A DNA stretch of 64,000 bases from a bacterium (GCA_021108215.1 JAIORK010000032.1:1-64000), one strand, 5' to 3'. Shown: positions 7,721 to 16,923, numbered from the stretch's first letter. Program-made: numbers and translations. Notes: a model not told the origin generated them from the sequence alone.

Positions 7721-10066
7721 GTGCAGCGAGACATGCCTTTTCCCCATTTCATGATTATTCCTTCATTTGCCTGCCCGGCCCAGTGTACCTATTGTTTTGG
7801 GCCGCATCAGGGCGCCGTGATGTCAATGGAGGTTCTTGAGAAGACACTCAACTATATTGAAATGATGGTCCGGAAAAATCGGCCGGAAAAAATTGCCATT
7901 ACATTTCATGGCGGTGAACCCCTGTGCGCGGGCATTGATTTTTTCAAACATGCTTTGGAGCAATTACAGGTGCGGTTGGGTGATTGGCCGGTTCGCATAA
8001 AAATCCAGAGTAATCTTTGGCTGCTGGATGATTCTTTTTGCAGACTTTTTCAGAAACATCGGGTGGTTCTGGGAACCAGTCTGGACGGCCCGCAAATCAT
8101 TACTGATAGACAACGGGGTGAGGGGTACTTCCAAAAAACCATGCAAGGGATCGAGCGCGCCCGGCAGTATGGGTTGGAGGTGGGGTGTATCGCCACCTTT
8201 ACAACGGATACGGCCAAGCGCTGGCAGGAAGTGATTGATTTTTTTATCAACCAGCGCCTCAATGTGTCCTTGCATGCAGCGGTTCCTTCCTTGGGGGGGG
8301 ACGCACATCCACACCACCTGTCACCGCCGGTCTATGCAAGCTTGCTTCCCAAGGTACTGGCCTATTACTTAAAGCGACAAAAAGATATTCAAATATCCTC
8401 ATTGGACCAGATCGTGCGCGGTGTTTGCAGCGGTCAGGGGGAAGTGTGTACTTTTCGTGAGTGTTTGGGAATGTTTTTGGTGATTGATCCCCAAGGTGTG
8501 ATCACCTCTTGTCAAAGATTTTGCGGTCACGCCCAATACCAACTCGGTCATATCCGGGACATGCCGGATTTTGCACTGCTTATGCAAAGTCCGGCGGCAC
8601 AGCAGCTGGCAGTGATGCAAAACCGGATGAAGCAGGCATGCCGTGGTTGCAGTCATTGGCCGTATTGCAAGGGCGGGTGTCTTTACAATGCGGCCCAATC
8701 GGGGAAAAATGATCCCTACTGCCCGGCGTATAAAAAAATATTTACAACTGTTCAAACCGGTGTCTTGCAAGCAATGCAGACCCCGGAAGGAATTCGCGCC
8801 ATGGCGCAAGGGTCAAAGCAAGCAAACACGCAGGAGCATCCGCTCGTGTCTCTGCTTCATCAACGGTATCATCCCAGCCGGACGGCACGCCATGCCAAAA
8901 AAATTATTACCGCAGTCGCTTTGGGGCAGGAAAAAACGCCTCAGGAGATTACCGGGATTTTTATTGCCAAGGGATGGTCAAACCAGCCGGAAGCGGTGTT
9001 GGCTGCGGTACAGGTTTTACAGGAAAAATTGTATCAACCGGAACCGAAGATGAACAATCTTTATGTACATATTACACAAGCATGTCAGTTACGGTGCAGT
9101 CACTGTTATGCAGATTCCGGCACACAAGCCAACCAGGGCTGCGAGCTGCCGCTGCAGACTCTTTCGGATTTAATCCGGCAGGCAGGCAGGCTTGGTTTTC
9201 GACAGGTTGTGATTACCGGCGGAGAACCGCTGCTGTACGGGAAGCGTCATCAATTGCTCAAACAGTTGATGGATGGTCGCAAGCGGGTTAGACCGCTCAA
9301 ACTTATTTTGCGGACAAATTTTTCCATGGCGCTGGATGGGGTGACGATGTCGCAGATTGCGCGTGCGTTTCATCAGGTGGTTGTGAGTGTTGACGGTGAT
9401 CAAAAAAGCCATGATGCGCGCCGGGGTTTGGGAAGTTATACCGCGGTGGTGGAGAATCTCCGTCATTACCGGGCAAGCACCGCCGGGATACCCGGTGCGG
9501 CACAGTTGTCGCTGGCAGCGGTGTTGGCGGATGGCAGCGAAAATAATCAGGCGGTGCAGGCAGTCGTTCGTTTGGCAAAACAATTGAAAATTGAGCGTAC
9601 CCGTGTGCGTCCTCTTTTGCCATTGGGCCGGGCCAGGCATTTTGAAATTCAACCTACGGCTAAAATATTGGGACAGGGTATGAACAGTATGCAAAGTTTG
9701 CAGGAAGGGATACACATAACCCGGAATTGCGGGCTGGGGCAAAATCTGTACATTGCATCTTCCGGCGAGGTTTATCCGTGTTATGCCCATTTTAACCCGG
9801 CAGACTGTTTGGGAACAATCCACGAGCTGGGATTGGCGGAGATTATGTTGTTGCCGCGTTTTAAACAATGGCGCGCCACGCAGGTTGATCATGATCCTGT
9901 TTGTAAAACCTGTGAGTATAAGTATTTATGCGGGGGTATGTGCCATGCTTGGGATAGAGAAAAAGACGGCTGTCAGGCACTGAAAAAAAAATCCCAACAG
10001 CTTTACCAGACCGCAATGCGGTTTTTAGGTGTGAAAGAAAAAGCAATGATTTCGTCGATAGGTTAA
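7721..10066 (+). CDS. Tandem radical-SAM/SPASM domain protein
   Basis: One 781-aa chain holds two complete radical-SAM units. Unit 1: Cys18-x3-Cys22-x2-Cys25 (CPAQCTYC), HGGEPL, then a SPASM region with CRGCSHWPYCKGGC. Unit 2: Cys455-x3-Cys459-x2-Cys462 (CQLRCSHC), TGGEPLLYG, and SPASM Cys residues in CKTCEYKYLCGGMCHAW. A helical linker (~residues 365-440) lies between them. SPASM enzymes usually modify peptides or proteins. GTG 7721 or ATG 7733 are both possible starts. It is 28 bp behind the HEAT gene and its stop overlaps the convergent barrel gene by 4 bp. Substrate unknown. Confidence 0.8.
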   Translation: MQRDMPFPHFMIIPSFACPAQCTYCFGPHQGAVMSMEVLEKTLNYIEMMVRKNRPEKIAITFHGGEPLCAGIDFFKHALEQLQVRLGDWPVRIKIQSNLWLLDDSFCRLFQKHRVVLGTSLDGPQIITDRQRGEGYFQKTMQGIERARQYGLEVGCIATFTTDTAKRWQEVIDFFINQRLNVSLHAAVPSLGGDAHPHHLSPPVYASLLPKVLAYYLKRQKDIQISSLDQIVRGVCSGQGEVCTFRECLGMFLVIDPQGVITSCQRFCGHAQYQLGHIRDMPDFALLMQSPAAQQLAVMQNRMKQACRGCSHWPYCKGGCLYNAAQSGKNDPYCPAYKKIFTTVQTGVLQAMQTPEGIRAMAQGSKQANTQEHPLVSLLHQRYHPSRTARHAKKIITAVALGQEKTPQEITGIFIAKGWSNQPEAVLAAVQVLQEKLYQPEPKMNNLYVHITQACQLRCSHCYADSGTQANQGCELPLQTLSDLIRQAGRLGFRQVVITGGEPLLYGKRHQLLKQLMDGRKRVRPLKLILRTNFSMALDGVTMSQIARAFHQVVVSVDGDQKSHDARRGLGSYTAVVENLRHYRASTAGIPGAAQLSLAAVLADGSENNQAVQAVVRLAKQLKIERTRVRPLLPLGRARHFEIQPTAKILGQGMNSMQSLQEGIHITRNCGLGQNLYIASSGEVYPCYAHFNPADCLGTIHELGLAEIMLLPRFKQWRATQVDHDPVCKTCEYKYLCGGMCHAWDREKDGCQALKKKSQQLYQTAMRFLGVKEKAMISSIG

Positions 10067-11760
10067 AATATCCAGGTTAGGCTCAGCATGCCGGAGAGTT
10101 CTTCTTCTTTGTCCTTGTTGACTTTTTCTACATCAAGCGGTTTGCCTTCAATACTCCAACCGGACGGGGTATAGGTGGTCAGGCCGTAGGTGGTAGTGAG
10201 GCTCACTTTCCAGGGGCCGTCTTCAATGCTGATGCCGAAATTTCCTGTGCGGGTATAGGCCGCTTCACTAAGAAGTTCAGCTGATTCTACTGAAATCGCG
10301 GGGATCGAGTATGAGACAACGTCGGCAATACCCTCTTCATCGTAGTTTATCGTCTCTTTTGTGATTGTCTCGACCTTGCGGTAAAGATTCGATTCATAGA
10401 CCACCCGCTGATCCACATAACTGGCGCGAACAGTAAGGCCTTTGATAATTTGATACTGAGCTGCAAAGGTAAAATGTGTATAACCTGAATCAGCCAAAAA
10501 CTCATTATCGCCATCCTGGCGAGAGAGGGAAGAGCCAAGATTATACTGCAATCCAATAATTGAACCTTCTGTGGGAACCAGTGCGGCACCAATGCTGATG
10601 CCGGAAGAAGCGGTTCTGATCAAGGGTTCCAGGCTGCTTTTTGCGGTGTTGAGTAACTGGAGTGTGCCGGTAGGATAGGGATGTTCCACACCGTGATTGT
10701 TAAAGCTAACACCGAAACGCAGGTCATCCTTGCGTACCATTGGCAGGCGTACACGGAACTGGAGCTCATAGTCCAAGGTTCGTAAAGCTGCATCCAGCAA
10801 TTCCCGGCTGTCCCACAAACGGAACGTATCTTCATAAAGGTAATCAACATTTAACCCGATATCCATGACGGACTTATAGGTATAGATACCATGGAGTCCC
10901 GCTTGGAGGGGCCGGCTCTCCAAGGTGTAAGCTTGTAGGGGGCTCTCAAACGCGGTTTGGCCCTTTCCACCCTGGAGGGTGATACCGAGGTCCAGGACAT
11001 CCGCATCATCAAACATTTCCTGTAAACGATACGCGAAACCCGCTTCAGCACTGGCCCGGGTGGATTGTTCTTCAAACGTTAGTTCAGTTGAGCGTATTTT
11101 TGTACCTAAAATACCAGCACCAATAGCCAAATTGGGCATGAGACGGTAAGCGCCGCGCAGCCATCCGCCGGTTTGCCAGGATAAAGGGCGTTCGCTAAAA
11201 TCAGTAGAAAAAGTAGTTTGCCAATCAGCCAAAGGAATCAACTGTAATGAGATGTTTTCTACCGGAGAGATACGCACACCTTGGTAAAGGTTTTTTCCGT
11301 AGGTTGCCAGACTGGCAGCGGCCAAGGATTTTTTCCAGGAATAGACTCTATGTGGCGTCAATGTGGTTCCATCTGGAGAAACATTGGGATAGGCTACATA
11401 AGTTTTAGAAACTTCAATCGTTTGAGAGTAAGCGCCAATTGAATTGGATAAATCGTCATTGGTATAGGTAGAGATTGAGTGTGATTTGATTTGTATCCCG
11501 CCCTCACCAGGGGTGAATTCTTCCAGATCAACAATACGCCTGGCTTGTAAGGAAAGGTCAAGACGGTTTTGTTCCGCAAGAAACGCCAAGCCGGCGGGGT
11601 TGCCAAAATTAAATAAAGAGAGCCGGGTGGTTTCATCTTCCAAAACAAGATTGGGATTTCCCAACCCTTCGGATGTGGCATAATCGGCAAAAACCGGGGT
11701 GATAAAAAAGCAGCCTACCAAAAGGAAGCTGCTCAACAGGGATGTCTTAGTAAACTGCAT
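10063..11760 (-). CDS. Outer-membrane beta-barrel protein (FadL/PorV-like)
   Basis: A 565-aa protein with a clear signal peptide (MQFTKTSLLSSFLLVGCFF then VFA|D), a mature start with NFGNPAGLAF as in FadL/PorV-type barrels, many alternating amphipathic strands, and a C-terminal Phe (SLTWIF) typical of BAM substrates. The start at 11760 is chosen because AGGAGG sits 9 bp upstream and the signal peptide begins there; the longer frame to 11841 adds non-signal residues. Likely an outer-membrane transport or assembly protein; the exact family is uncertain. Confidence 0.72.
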   Translation of the reverse strand: MQFTKTSLLSSFLLVGCFFITPVFADYATSEGLGNPNLVLEDETTRLSLFNFGNPAGLAFLAEQNRLDLSLQARRIVDLEEFTPGEGGIQIKSHSISTYTNDDLSNSIGAYSQTIEVSKTYVAYPNVSPDGTTLTPHRVYSWKKSLAAASLATYGKNLYQGVRISPVENISLQLIPLADWQTTFSTDFSERPLSWQTGGWLRGAYRLMPNLAIGAGILGTKIRSTELTFEEQSTRASAEAGFAYRLQEMFDDADVLDLGITLQGGKGQTAFESPLQAYTLESRPLQAGLHGIYTYKSVMDIGLNVDYLYEDTFRLWDSRELLDAALRTLDYELQFRVRLPMVRKDDLRFGVSFNNHGVEHPYPTGTLQLLNTAKSSLEPLIRTASSGISIGAALVPTEGSIIGLQYNLGSSLSRQDGDNEFLADSGYTHFTFAAQYQIIKGLTVRASYVDQRVVYESNLYRKVETITKETINYDEEGIADVVSYSIPAISVESAELLSEAAYTRTGNFGISIEDGPWKVSLTTTYGLTTYTPSGWSIEGKPLDVEKVNKDKEEELSGMLSLTWIF

Positions 11761-11952
11761 TAAAGAAAGGCCTCCTGAGGATTCAAAAGATATGGCGCTT
11801 CCCGGGTGGTACAAAACACCTGCGCGCCGACCGAACAGCATATTGATGCCCTACAGGGTCATTAGCCAAGAAAAGCAACTATTTTCCTGCGACAGGGCGA
11901 ATAAATATGTTGCTGATAATAACCTTGACGCATCGGTATGTCAAGCGCTTGC

Positions 11953-11981
11953 TTGACGGTGATCCACATTTTTGCTATGAT
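11953..11981 (+). promoter_or_regulatory. Sigma70-type promoter upstream of aroB
   Basis: TTGACG (11953-11958) and TATGAT (11976-11981) are 17 bp apart. It points at aroB, leaving a leader of about 120 nt. The minus-strand barrel gene starts on the other side, so this is a divergent intergenic region. Confidence 0.6.
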
Positions 11982-12112
11982 TTTGCTCCGTGCATGATGG
12001 TGGTATAGACCCCGGTGCCCGGAAAAAGATCAAAAAAACGCGCTGTTTTTTTTACGCTTCCAATGTCATATTATGAAACGTATAGTGGCGACAAAATACA
12101 GGTGGAAACAGC

Positions 12113-13213
12113 ATGGCCATGGTATGGATACGCTTCAACGATAATAGCAATCGGGATTATCCCATTGTCGTGAACCCGGGCACACTTAAAGAAGTGGGTG
12201 TGCTTACCCACAAACAGGTAAAAGGCAGCCATGCCTGTATTATTTCTCATCCCAGAATTTTTAAGCTCTATGGTGCCCGGGTTGTTCGTTCGCTTAAAAA
12301 ATCCGGATTTCAAACGGATATTTTTCTTGTGCCGGAGGGGGAGCATACCAAATCCCTGGCAATGGCGGAACAGATTATTGGAAAAATGATACATGTCCGG
12401 GCAGACCGAGCTTCTTTTATTGTAGCGCTGGGCGGTGGCGTGGTGGGTGATTTGGCGGGATTTATAGCGGCTACCTATATGCGTGGTATTTCTTTTATAC
12501 AAATTCCAACCACCTTACTGGCCCAAGTGGATTCATCTGTGGGGGGCAAAGTCGCGGTCAACCATGTGCTGGGTAAAAATCTTATCGGTGCATTTCAGCA
12601 ACCCCGGTTGGTGGTAACTGATCCGGAAGTACTTGAGACCCTTTCCGGACGGCAGTTGCGCTCCGGCATGGCGGAAATGATCAAGGCGGGAATTATTGCG
12701 GATGCGGATTTTTTTACTCAGTTGGAAAAGAAAATGGAGCAGATCGTCCGGCTTGAGATGACAGTGCTGAGCTGGGCGGTGGCTAAAAGTTGCAGTATTA
12801 AAGGTCATGTTGTGGAACAAGATGAACGTGAACAGGGCGTAAGAGCGATTTTAAACTATGGGCATACATTTGGGCATGCGCTGGAGACCTATCATCATTA
12901 TCGTGGTTATCTCCATGGCGAGGCAGTTGCCGTGGGTATGGTGATTGCCGCGAGATTGGCGTATGCTCTGGGTGTATGTAACGAGACTATTTGTAATCGT
13001 CAAATTGAATTGATCTCAAGGGCGGGCCTACCGACCCGTGGCAAAGGTGAAAAGGCGGAAAAGATCTTGCAGCTCATGAAAGCTGACAAAAAAGTTAGCG
13101 CGGGTGAAAATAATTTTATATTGACACCCAATATGGGTCATGCTACGATTATGAAGAAAATACCGTCTTTTTCTATGCGCCGGGTGCTTAAGGCCGTTCT
13201 CGGAAGTGCCTGA
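12113..13213 (+). CDS. aroB: 3-dehydroquinate synthase
   Basis: Second step of the shikimate pathway (DAHP to 3-dehydroquinate), using NAD and a metal ion. The 366-aa length is standard. Seen in order: PEGEHTKS, the NAD-binding ALGGGVVGDLAGFIAATYMRG, IPTTLLAQVDSSVGGKVAVN, and the metal ligands in SGMAEMIKAG, NYGHTFGHALE and LHGEAVAVGM. AGGTGG lies 7 bp before ATG 12113. The last bases run close to the TPR gene, so the two may be cotranscribed. Confidence 0.96.
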   Translation: MAMVWIRFNDNSNRDYPIVVNPGTLKEVGVLTHKQVKGSHACIISHPRIFKLYGARVVRSLKKSGFQTDIFLVPEGEHTKSLAMAEQIIGKMIHVRADRASFIVALGGGVVGDLAGFIAATYMRGISFIQIPTTLLAQVDSSVGGKVAVNHVLGKNLIGAFQQPRLVVTDPEVLETLSGRQLRSGMAEMIKAGIIADADFFTQLEKKMEQIVRLEMTVLSWAVAKSCSIKGHVVEQDEREQGVRAILNYGHTFGHALETYHHYRGYLHGEAVAVGMVIAARLAYALGVCNETICNRQIELISRAGLPTRGKGEKAEKILQLMKADKKVSAGENNFILTPNMGHATIMKKIPSFSMRRVLKAVLGSA

Positions 13214-13229
13214 GGGCGGAGGTTATTTT

Positions 13230-14462
13230 ATGGCAAAAGACGAAACCGGTTTTGCCGAAATTGAAGAATATAATAAAAAATTAAACAATAATCCTGAATC
13301 ACTGGTATTCGTACCGCTGGCCGAGGCATATCGAAAAAGCGGACTGTTGGATGAAGCGATTGAGACCTGCCTGAAAGGATTACAGCTGCATCCCTCCTAT
13401 ATGAGTGCCCGGATGGTTTTGGGTCGTGCATATATGGAAAAAAAGCTCTATGGGGAAGCTGAAACCGAATTCCGCAAAGTTGCCTCTGCAGATGTGAACA
13501 ATATTATGGCGCATTCGCTACTTGGACAGAATTATATGAAGCAGTTCAAATATGCTGATGCGATTAAGGAATATCAGAAAGTATTGACGCTAAACCCCGA
13601 TGATATGACTGCCCAGCAGATGCTCAATAAGGCACTGGAGTTGGCACGTCAAAACAATTCGGGAAAAGGATCATCAGCAGTATCCAAGCAGGAAAAGCCT
13701 TCTGAAGAGAAAGACACGCGGAAAAATCTTTCCCGCGCAGAGGAGCTTAGCAAACAGGGCGACATTGAAAACGCCATTAAGCTTTATCAGCTTATTTTAG
13801 AAGCAGATCCGGAAAATTTGGTTGTACGTCAGCGATTGAAAGATCTTGAACTTAGGAAGGCCAAGGTCGACACGAAACGAAAGGCGCCGGAACGACCTAA
13901 AACCGAGGGCGGCACCGTCGGCAGTCGCGATAATGACAAGATTACGTCTGATGATATCTTGTCAGTGATGAAAGACACGGTACCTCAGCCGCCGCCGAAA
14001 CCTGTGATGGAAGCGAAGCCGGCGGCTGAAGTCAAGCCGGCAGTTGAAGCTAAACCGGCACCGAAAATGCCGGTTGCATCCGTGGCAGCAAAAGGTGCTC
14101 CGGCGGGTGGCGCTGAAAATATTGAGAATATTCCGGCATTGATGAAGTTAAAGCAGACTGAGGGTATTTTAGGCATTATGCTTATGGATATTCACGGAAA
14201 AGTTTTGTCCAGAACGCTTAAAATTAAGGCTAATACACCGGAGTTGACCAATACGGTCTCGTTGATATTCAGCAAGACTGAAAAATCAGTTCAGGCAATG
14301 GATTATGGCAAGCAAGTAAATCAGATTTTAATTACCGGCGAGACCGGACAGATTATTTTTAGCAAGATTGGCGCTAAAATTTTGGTTGTGCTGGCAAATG
14401 ATAATATTAATTTAGGCAAGATGCGTTTGGTCATGAGTGAAGTTGTCAAGGCGCTTCGTTAA
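13230..14462 (+). CDS. TPR protein with a C-terminal roadblock/LC7 domain
   Basis: The first ~150 residues are tetratricopeptide repeats (NPESLVFVPLAEAYRKSG, AIETCLKGLQLHP, AIKEYQKVLTLNPDD), with a further repeat at ~residues 165-200. A Pro/Lys/Ala-rich linker follows (~residues 245-300). The final ~110 residues look like a roadblock/LC7 domain (GILGIMLMDIHGKVLSRTL ... ANDNINLGKMRLVM). ATG 13230 has GGAGG upstream; the longer frame from 13206 overlaps aroB. Roadblock proteins often regulate small GTPases of the MglA type, but none is adjacent. The next gene is a second roadblock protein. Confidence 0.78.
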   Translation: MAKDETGFAEIEEYNKKLNNNPESLVFVPLAEAYRKSGLLDEAIETCLKGLQLHPSYMSARMVLGRAYMEKKLYGEAETEFRKVASADVNNIMAHSLLGQNYMKQFKYADAIKEYQKVLTLNPDDMTAQQMLNKALELARQNNSGKGSSAVSKQEKPSEEKDTRKNLSRAEELSKQGDIENAIKLYQLILEADPENLVVRQRLKDLELRKAKVDTKRKAPERPKTEGGTVGSRDNDKITSDDILSVMKDTVPQPPPKPVMEAKPAAEVKPAVEAKPAPKMPVASVAAKGAPAGGAENIENIPALMKLKQTEGILGIMLMDIHGKVLSRTLKIKANTPELTNTVSLIFSKTEKSVQAMDYGKQVNQILITGETGQIIFSKIGAKILVVLANDNINLGKMRLVMSEVVKALR

Positions 14463-14492
14463 CAACACCAAATGCCCGATGCGGGAGTGAAG

Positions 14493-14852
14493 ATGGATTT
14501 TAAAACAATACTCAATGACTTGCTCGGCAATGTGGACGGTGCCATTGGTGCAGGGTTGGTCGGAACAGACGGCATTGTTATTGAACAGGTTTCGCTAAAA
14601 GGGTCATTTAATATTAGCGATGTCGGCGCCGAATATGCCACGATTGTTAAAAATGCAAAAAAGGCCTCGGAAAGTTTTGGGTTGGGAAAAACCAGTGAGA
14701 TTTTGATTAGTACTGAAAAAGCCATGATGATTATGAATACACTAAGCTCGGCATATTTTGTGGCCATCGCGCTGGAGTTGGATGGGAATTTGGGCAGGGG
14801 GCGGTTGGAAGTGAAAAAAGCGCTCCCCAAATTAGAAAAAGAGTTGACCTAA
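14493..14852 (+). CDS. Roadblock/LC7 domain protein
   Basis: A single-domain 119-aa roadblock/LC7 protein (GAIGAGLVGTDGIVIEQ, SEILISTEKAMMIMN, ALELDGNLGRGRLEVKKA). Family members act as dimers, for example MglB as a GTPase-activating partner of MglA. ATG 14493 has GGGAG at 14483-14487; the in-frame ATG at 14472 has no comparable site. It lies 30 bp after the TPR-roadblock gene and may form a heterodimer with that protein's C-terminal domain; this is inference. Confidence 0.75.
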   Translation: MDFKTILNDLLGNVDGAIGAGLVGTDGIVIEQVSLKGSFNISDVGAEYATIVKNAKKASESFGLGKTSEILISTEKAMMIMNTLSSAYFVAIALELDGNLGRGRLEVKKALPKLEKELT

Positions 14853-14889
14853 TCCATGATGGTTTTTTATGCTGTCAGTCATCAGCAAT

Positions 14890-14928
14890 AGCCACGTTTA
14901 ACCCCGGCGGGTTAAAGGTGGCTTTTTT
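14890..14928 (+). terminator. Rho-independent terminator
   Basis: AGCCAC (14890-14895) pairs with GTGGCT (14918-14923); the inner arms TTTAACCC and GGGTTAAA extend the stem, and a T6 run follows. It closes the aroB/TPR/roadblock transcript ahead of the ftsB-like gene. Confidence 0.85.
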
Positions 14929-14943
14929 GTTTGTGGAGGTAAT

Positions 14944-15312
14944 TTGCGAAAAGCCAATAGGCAATATTCAACCAGACGTAATTATGTATTGAAAGTGCCG
15001 GGCACGGGTCGTGTCTGGTGGGGGATTATGCTCTCCTTTTCTTTTGTTTTGATTTCATTGCTGCTGCTTATGGGAGAAAAGAGTTTTTTAAAAGTTATTA
15101 CCTTGTATCGTGAGCGTATTTTGCTGGCCAGCCAGATTGAGGATATTGAAACCAACAACAAAAAACTAACCCAGCAGATTGAGGATTTGAAAAAAGGGCC
15201 GAATGCCGTTGAACGTATTGCCCGCGAGGAACTCGGGATGGTCCGTCAAGATGAAATTGTTTACCGGTTTGTTTCTCCGGCTTTTTATCAGAAGAAGCGG
15301 CATTCCGAATAA
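14944..15312 (+). CDS. FtsB/DivIC-like septum formation initiator protein
   Basis: A 122-aa bitopic membrane protein: basic N-terminus, one membrane helix (~residues 27-45), a coiled coil (~residues 57-82) and the family-typical end NAVERIAREELGMVRQDEIVYRF. In other bacteria FtsB/DivIC joins FtsL and FtsQ/DivIB in the divisome. The start is TTG 14944 behind GGAGG. A DUF501 gene follows, a pairing known from other genomes. Confidence 0.82.
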   Translation: MRKANRQYSTRRNYVLKVPGTGRVWWGIMLSFSFVLISLLLLMGEKSFLKVITLYRERILLASQIEDIETNNKKLTQQIEDLKKGPNAVERIAREELGMVRQDEIVYRFVSPAFYQKKRHSE

Positions 15313-15470
15313 TGGTTTTTTAGGGCGGCGAATATAGGGTTGACGATGTTTTCATTGCATGGTATATCCCTTGGAGGCTGAGTAATTAGTTGCTCAGAAA
15401 TTGAAAAAACCGGACTAAATGCTTAAGCACTGGGTAATGGTTGGACAGTAATTGTATGGAGTGAATTTTT

Positions 15471-16154
15471 ATGACGTGGGAACCGGTTTGCGAGCAGGAT
15501 AAAAAAATTATCCGGCAACAAATAAATCGTCATCCGAGAAATTTACACGGGATTGCACGCCGCTGTATATATCAATGCCCTCAGGTAAGTGTCAATTATC
15601 CGCTTCCCAAGGCCAATGAGGATGTGGCTTTTTTCCCAACGGTTTTTTGGCTGACGTGTCCGGAAGCGGTGCGCCAGATCAGCCGAATTGAAGACCGGGG
15701 ATTTATTCAAGTTATACAGGAGAAAATCACCGGCAGCCGTGAACTGAGTTATGGCATGCAGGATTCTCATAAGGAATATATTTATATTCGTCGCACACTT
15801 CTTAATTCAAGCATGCTTATCCGGCTCCGCAAGTCGGAAACCGAGCTTGTCCGTGCGGTGGAGCAGGTCGGGATTGGCGGGGTGTCTGATTTGCAGGGGG
15901 TTAAATGCCTGCATATGCACTATGCGCATTATCTTGCCACGCGGAATAATCCGATTGGTGAGTTGATCGATAAAATGATTGCATTGTCCGCTTCTAAATG
16001 GAAATGCAATACTTGTTTCCAGTCGAATGGTTCTGCCGGGGTGGCGGAATTGGCAGACGCAGCGGACTTAAAATCCGCTGAGCCGAAAGGTTCGTGCCGG
16101 TTCGAGCCCGGCCCCCGGCACCACGTTTTACAACAGGCGACACGGTGTAATTAG
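15471..16154 (+). CDS. DUF501 family protein reading into tRNA-Leu
   Basis: The first ~175 residues match DUF501: Cys-containing RRCIYQCPQVSVNYPLP, FPTVFWLTCPEAVRQISRIED, then GIGG and VKCLHMHYAHYLA...NPIGELID. The role is unknown; DUF501 genes often sit beside FtsB-like genes, as here. The frame has no stop before the tRNA-Leu gene and runs through all of it to a TAG at 16152; the segment AGVAELADAADLKSAE is simply translated tRNA and is not part of the family domain. The natural end is therefore unclear. ATG 15471 has GGAGTGA upstream. Confidence 0.7.
   Translation: MTWEPVCEQDKKIIRQQINRHPRNLHGIARRCIYQCPQVSVNYPLPKANEDVAFFPTVFWLTCPEAVRQISRIEDRGFIQVIQEKITGSRELSYGMQDSHKEYIYIRRTLLNSSMLIRLRKSETELVRAVEQVGIGGVSDLQGVKCLHMHYAHYLATRNNPIGELIDKMIALSASKWKCNTCFQSNGSAGVAELADAADLKSAEPKGSCRFEPGPRHHVLQQATRCN
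16035..16123 (+). tRNA. tRNA-Leu (UAA anticodon)
   Basis: Acceptor arms GCCGGGG (16035-16041) and CCCCGGC (16113-16119) pair fully. The anticodon stem GCGGA/TCCGC frames the loop CTTAAAA with anticodon TAA. The variable arm is long, as in tRNA-Leu. The T arm is GCCGG-TTCGAGC-CCGGC at 16096-16112. CCA is encoded at 16121-16123. Confidence 0.96.
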
Positions 16155-16229
16155 TCTTTTGTTGAACATGCCTTCCTCAATTATTTTGTTTTTCTCCGCA
16201 TTGTTTTTTGACGTAGATTATTCCCCGGC

Positions 16230-16331
16230 ATAAAAATCCACAGGCTTACCCGGCACTCGGCATTCGCCGGGCAAGTGCGCCTGGCAAGTCCACCGGGCAG
16301 GCTGCCCATTGTGTTCGTGCCGGCACGATAA
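16230..16331 (+). repeat. Dispersed intergenic repeat, copy A
   Basis: Shares its two ends with copy B at 34984-35128: it begins ATAAAAATCCAC and GGCTTACCCGGCAC and ends GGGCAGGCTGCCCAT and GGCACGATAA. The interior is GC-rich with short inverted repeats such as CCGGGCA and TGCCCGG types. Same orientation in both places. It sits between tRNA-Leu and the sigma factor gene. Confidence 0.75.
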
Positions 16332-16391
16332 TAAAATTACTTTTCAGTGCAATATTTTTTGTATTTTTTCGTTATATCAGTGGAGGATGAA

Positions 16392-16919
16392 ATGGAAAAA
16401 TTTGATTTCGCTGCGTTTGTAAAAACGGAGCGTCAAAAATTGATTCATTATGCTCGTGCGCGAATAAACGAAACCGCAGAAATGGATGCGGAAGATATTG
16501 TGCATGATGTGCTGGTCTCCATCATGGATAAAGCGGATATTTCAATGCCATTGGAAAATTTGGCGGCTTATATTTACCGTAGTGTAAAAAATCGGATGAT
16601 TGATTTGTTTCGAACAAAAAAAACTATGCAGCCGTTTGATGGATATGCAGAAAATCAGATGAAATTCATTGATATATTACAGACCCACAGACCGAATGCG
16701 CTGCAGCAATTGCAAACCAAAGAAGGGCAACAAGAATTATTCAGGGCATTGGAATCATTAAGTGAAATGGAGAGAAAGGTGGTGGTGGCACATGAATTGG
16801 ATGGTTTGTCATTCAAAAGTATGGCAGCACGATGGGGCGTGCCGCAAAACACATTGCTTTCTTATAAAGCGCGCGGCATTAAAAAATTAAAGCATTATTT
16901 TTTAACACTGGGAGGATGA
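16392..16919 (+). CDS. ECF-type RNA polymerase sigma factor
   Basis: A 175-aa protein with sigma region 2 (about residues 10-75; AEDIVHDVLVSIMD and YIYRSVKNRMIDLFR) and region 4 (about residues 125-170; ALESLSEMERKVVVAHELDGLSFKSMAARW, PQNTLLSYKARG). The start is ATG 16392 with TGGAGG at 16381-16386; the longer frame from 16347 has no site. It is 4 bp from a small membrane protein, then a TolC-like gene and an RND pump, suggesting it controls that efflux group. Confidence 0.85.
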   Translation: MEKFDFAAFVKTERQKLIHYARARINETAEMDAEDIVHDVLVSIMDKADISMPLENLAAYIYRSVKNRMIDLFRTKKTMQPFDGYAENQMKFIDILQTHRPNALQQLQTKEGQQELFRALESLSEMERKVVVAHELDGLSFKSMAARWGVPQNTLLSYKARGIKKLKHYFLTLGG

Positions 16920-16923
16920 AAAA

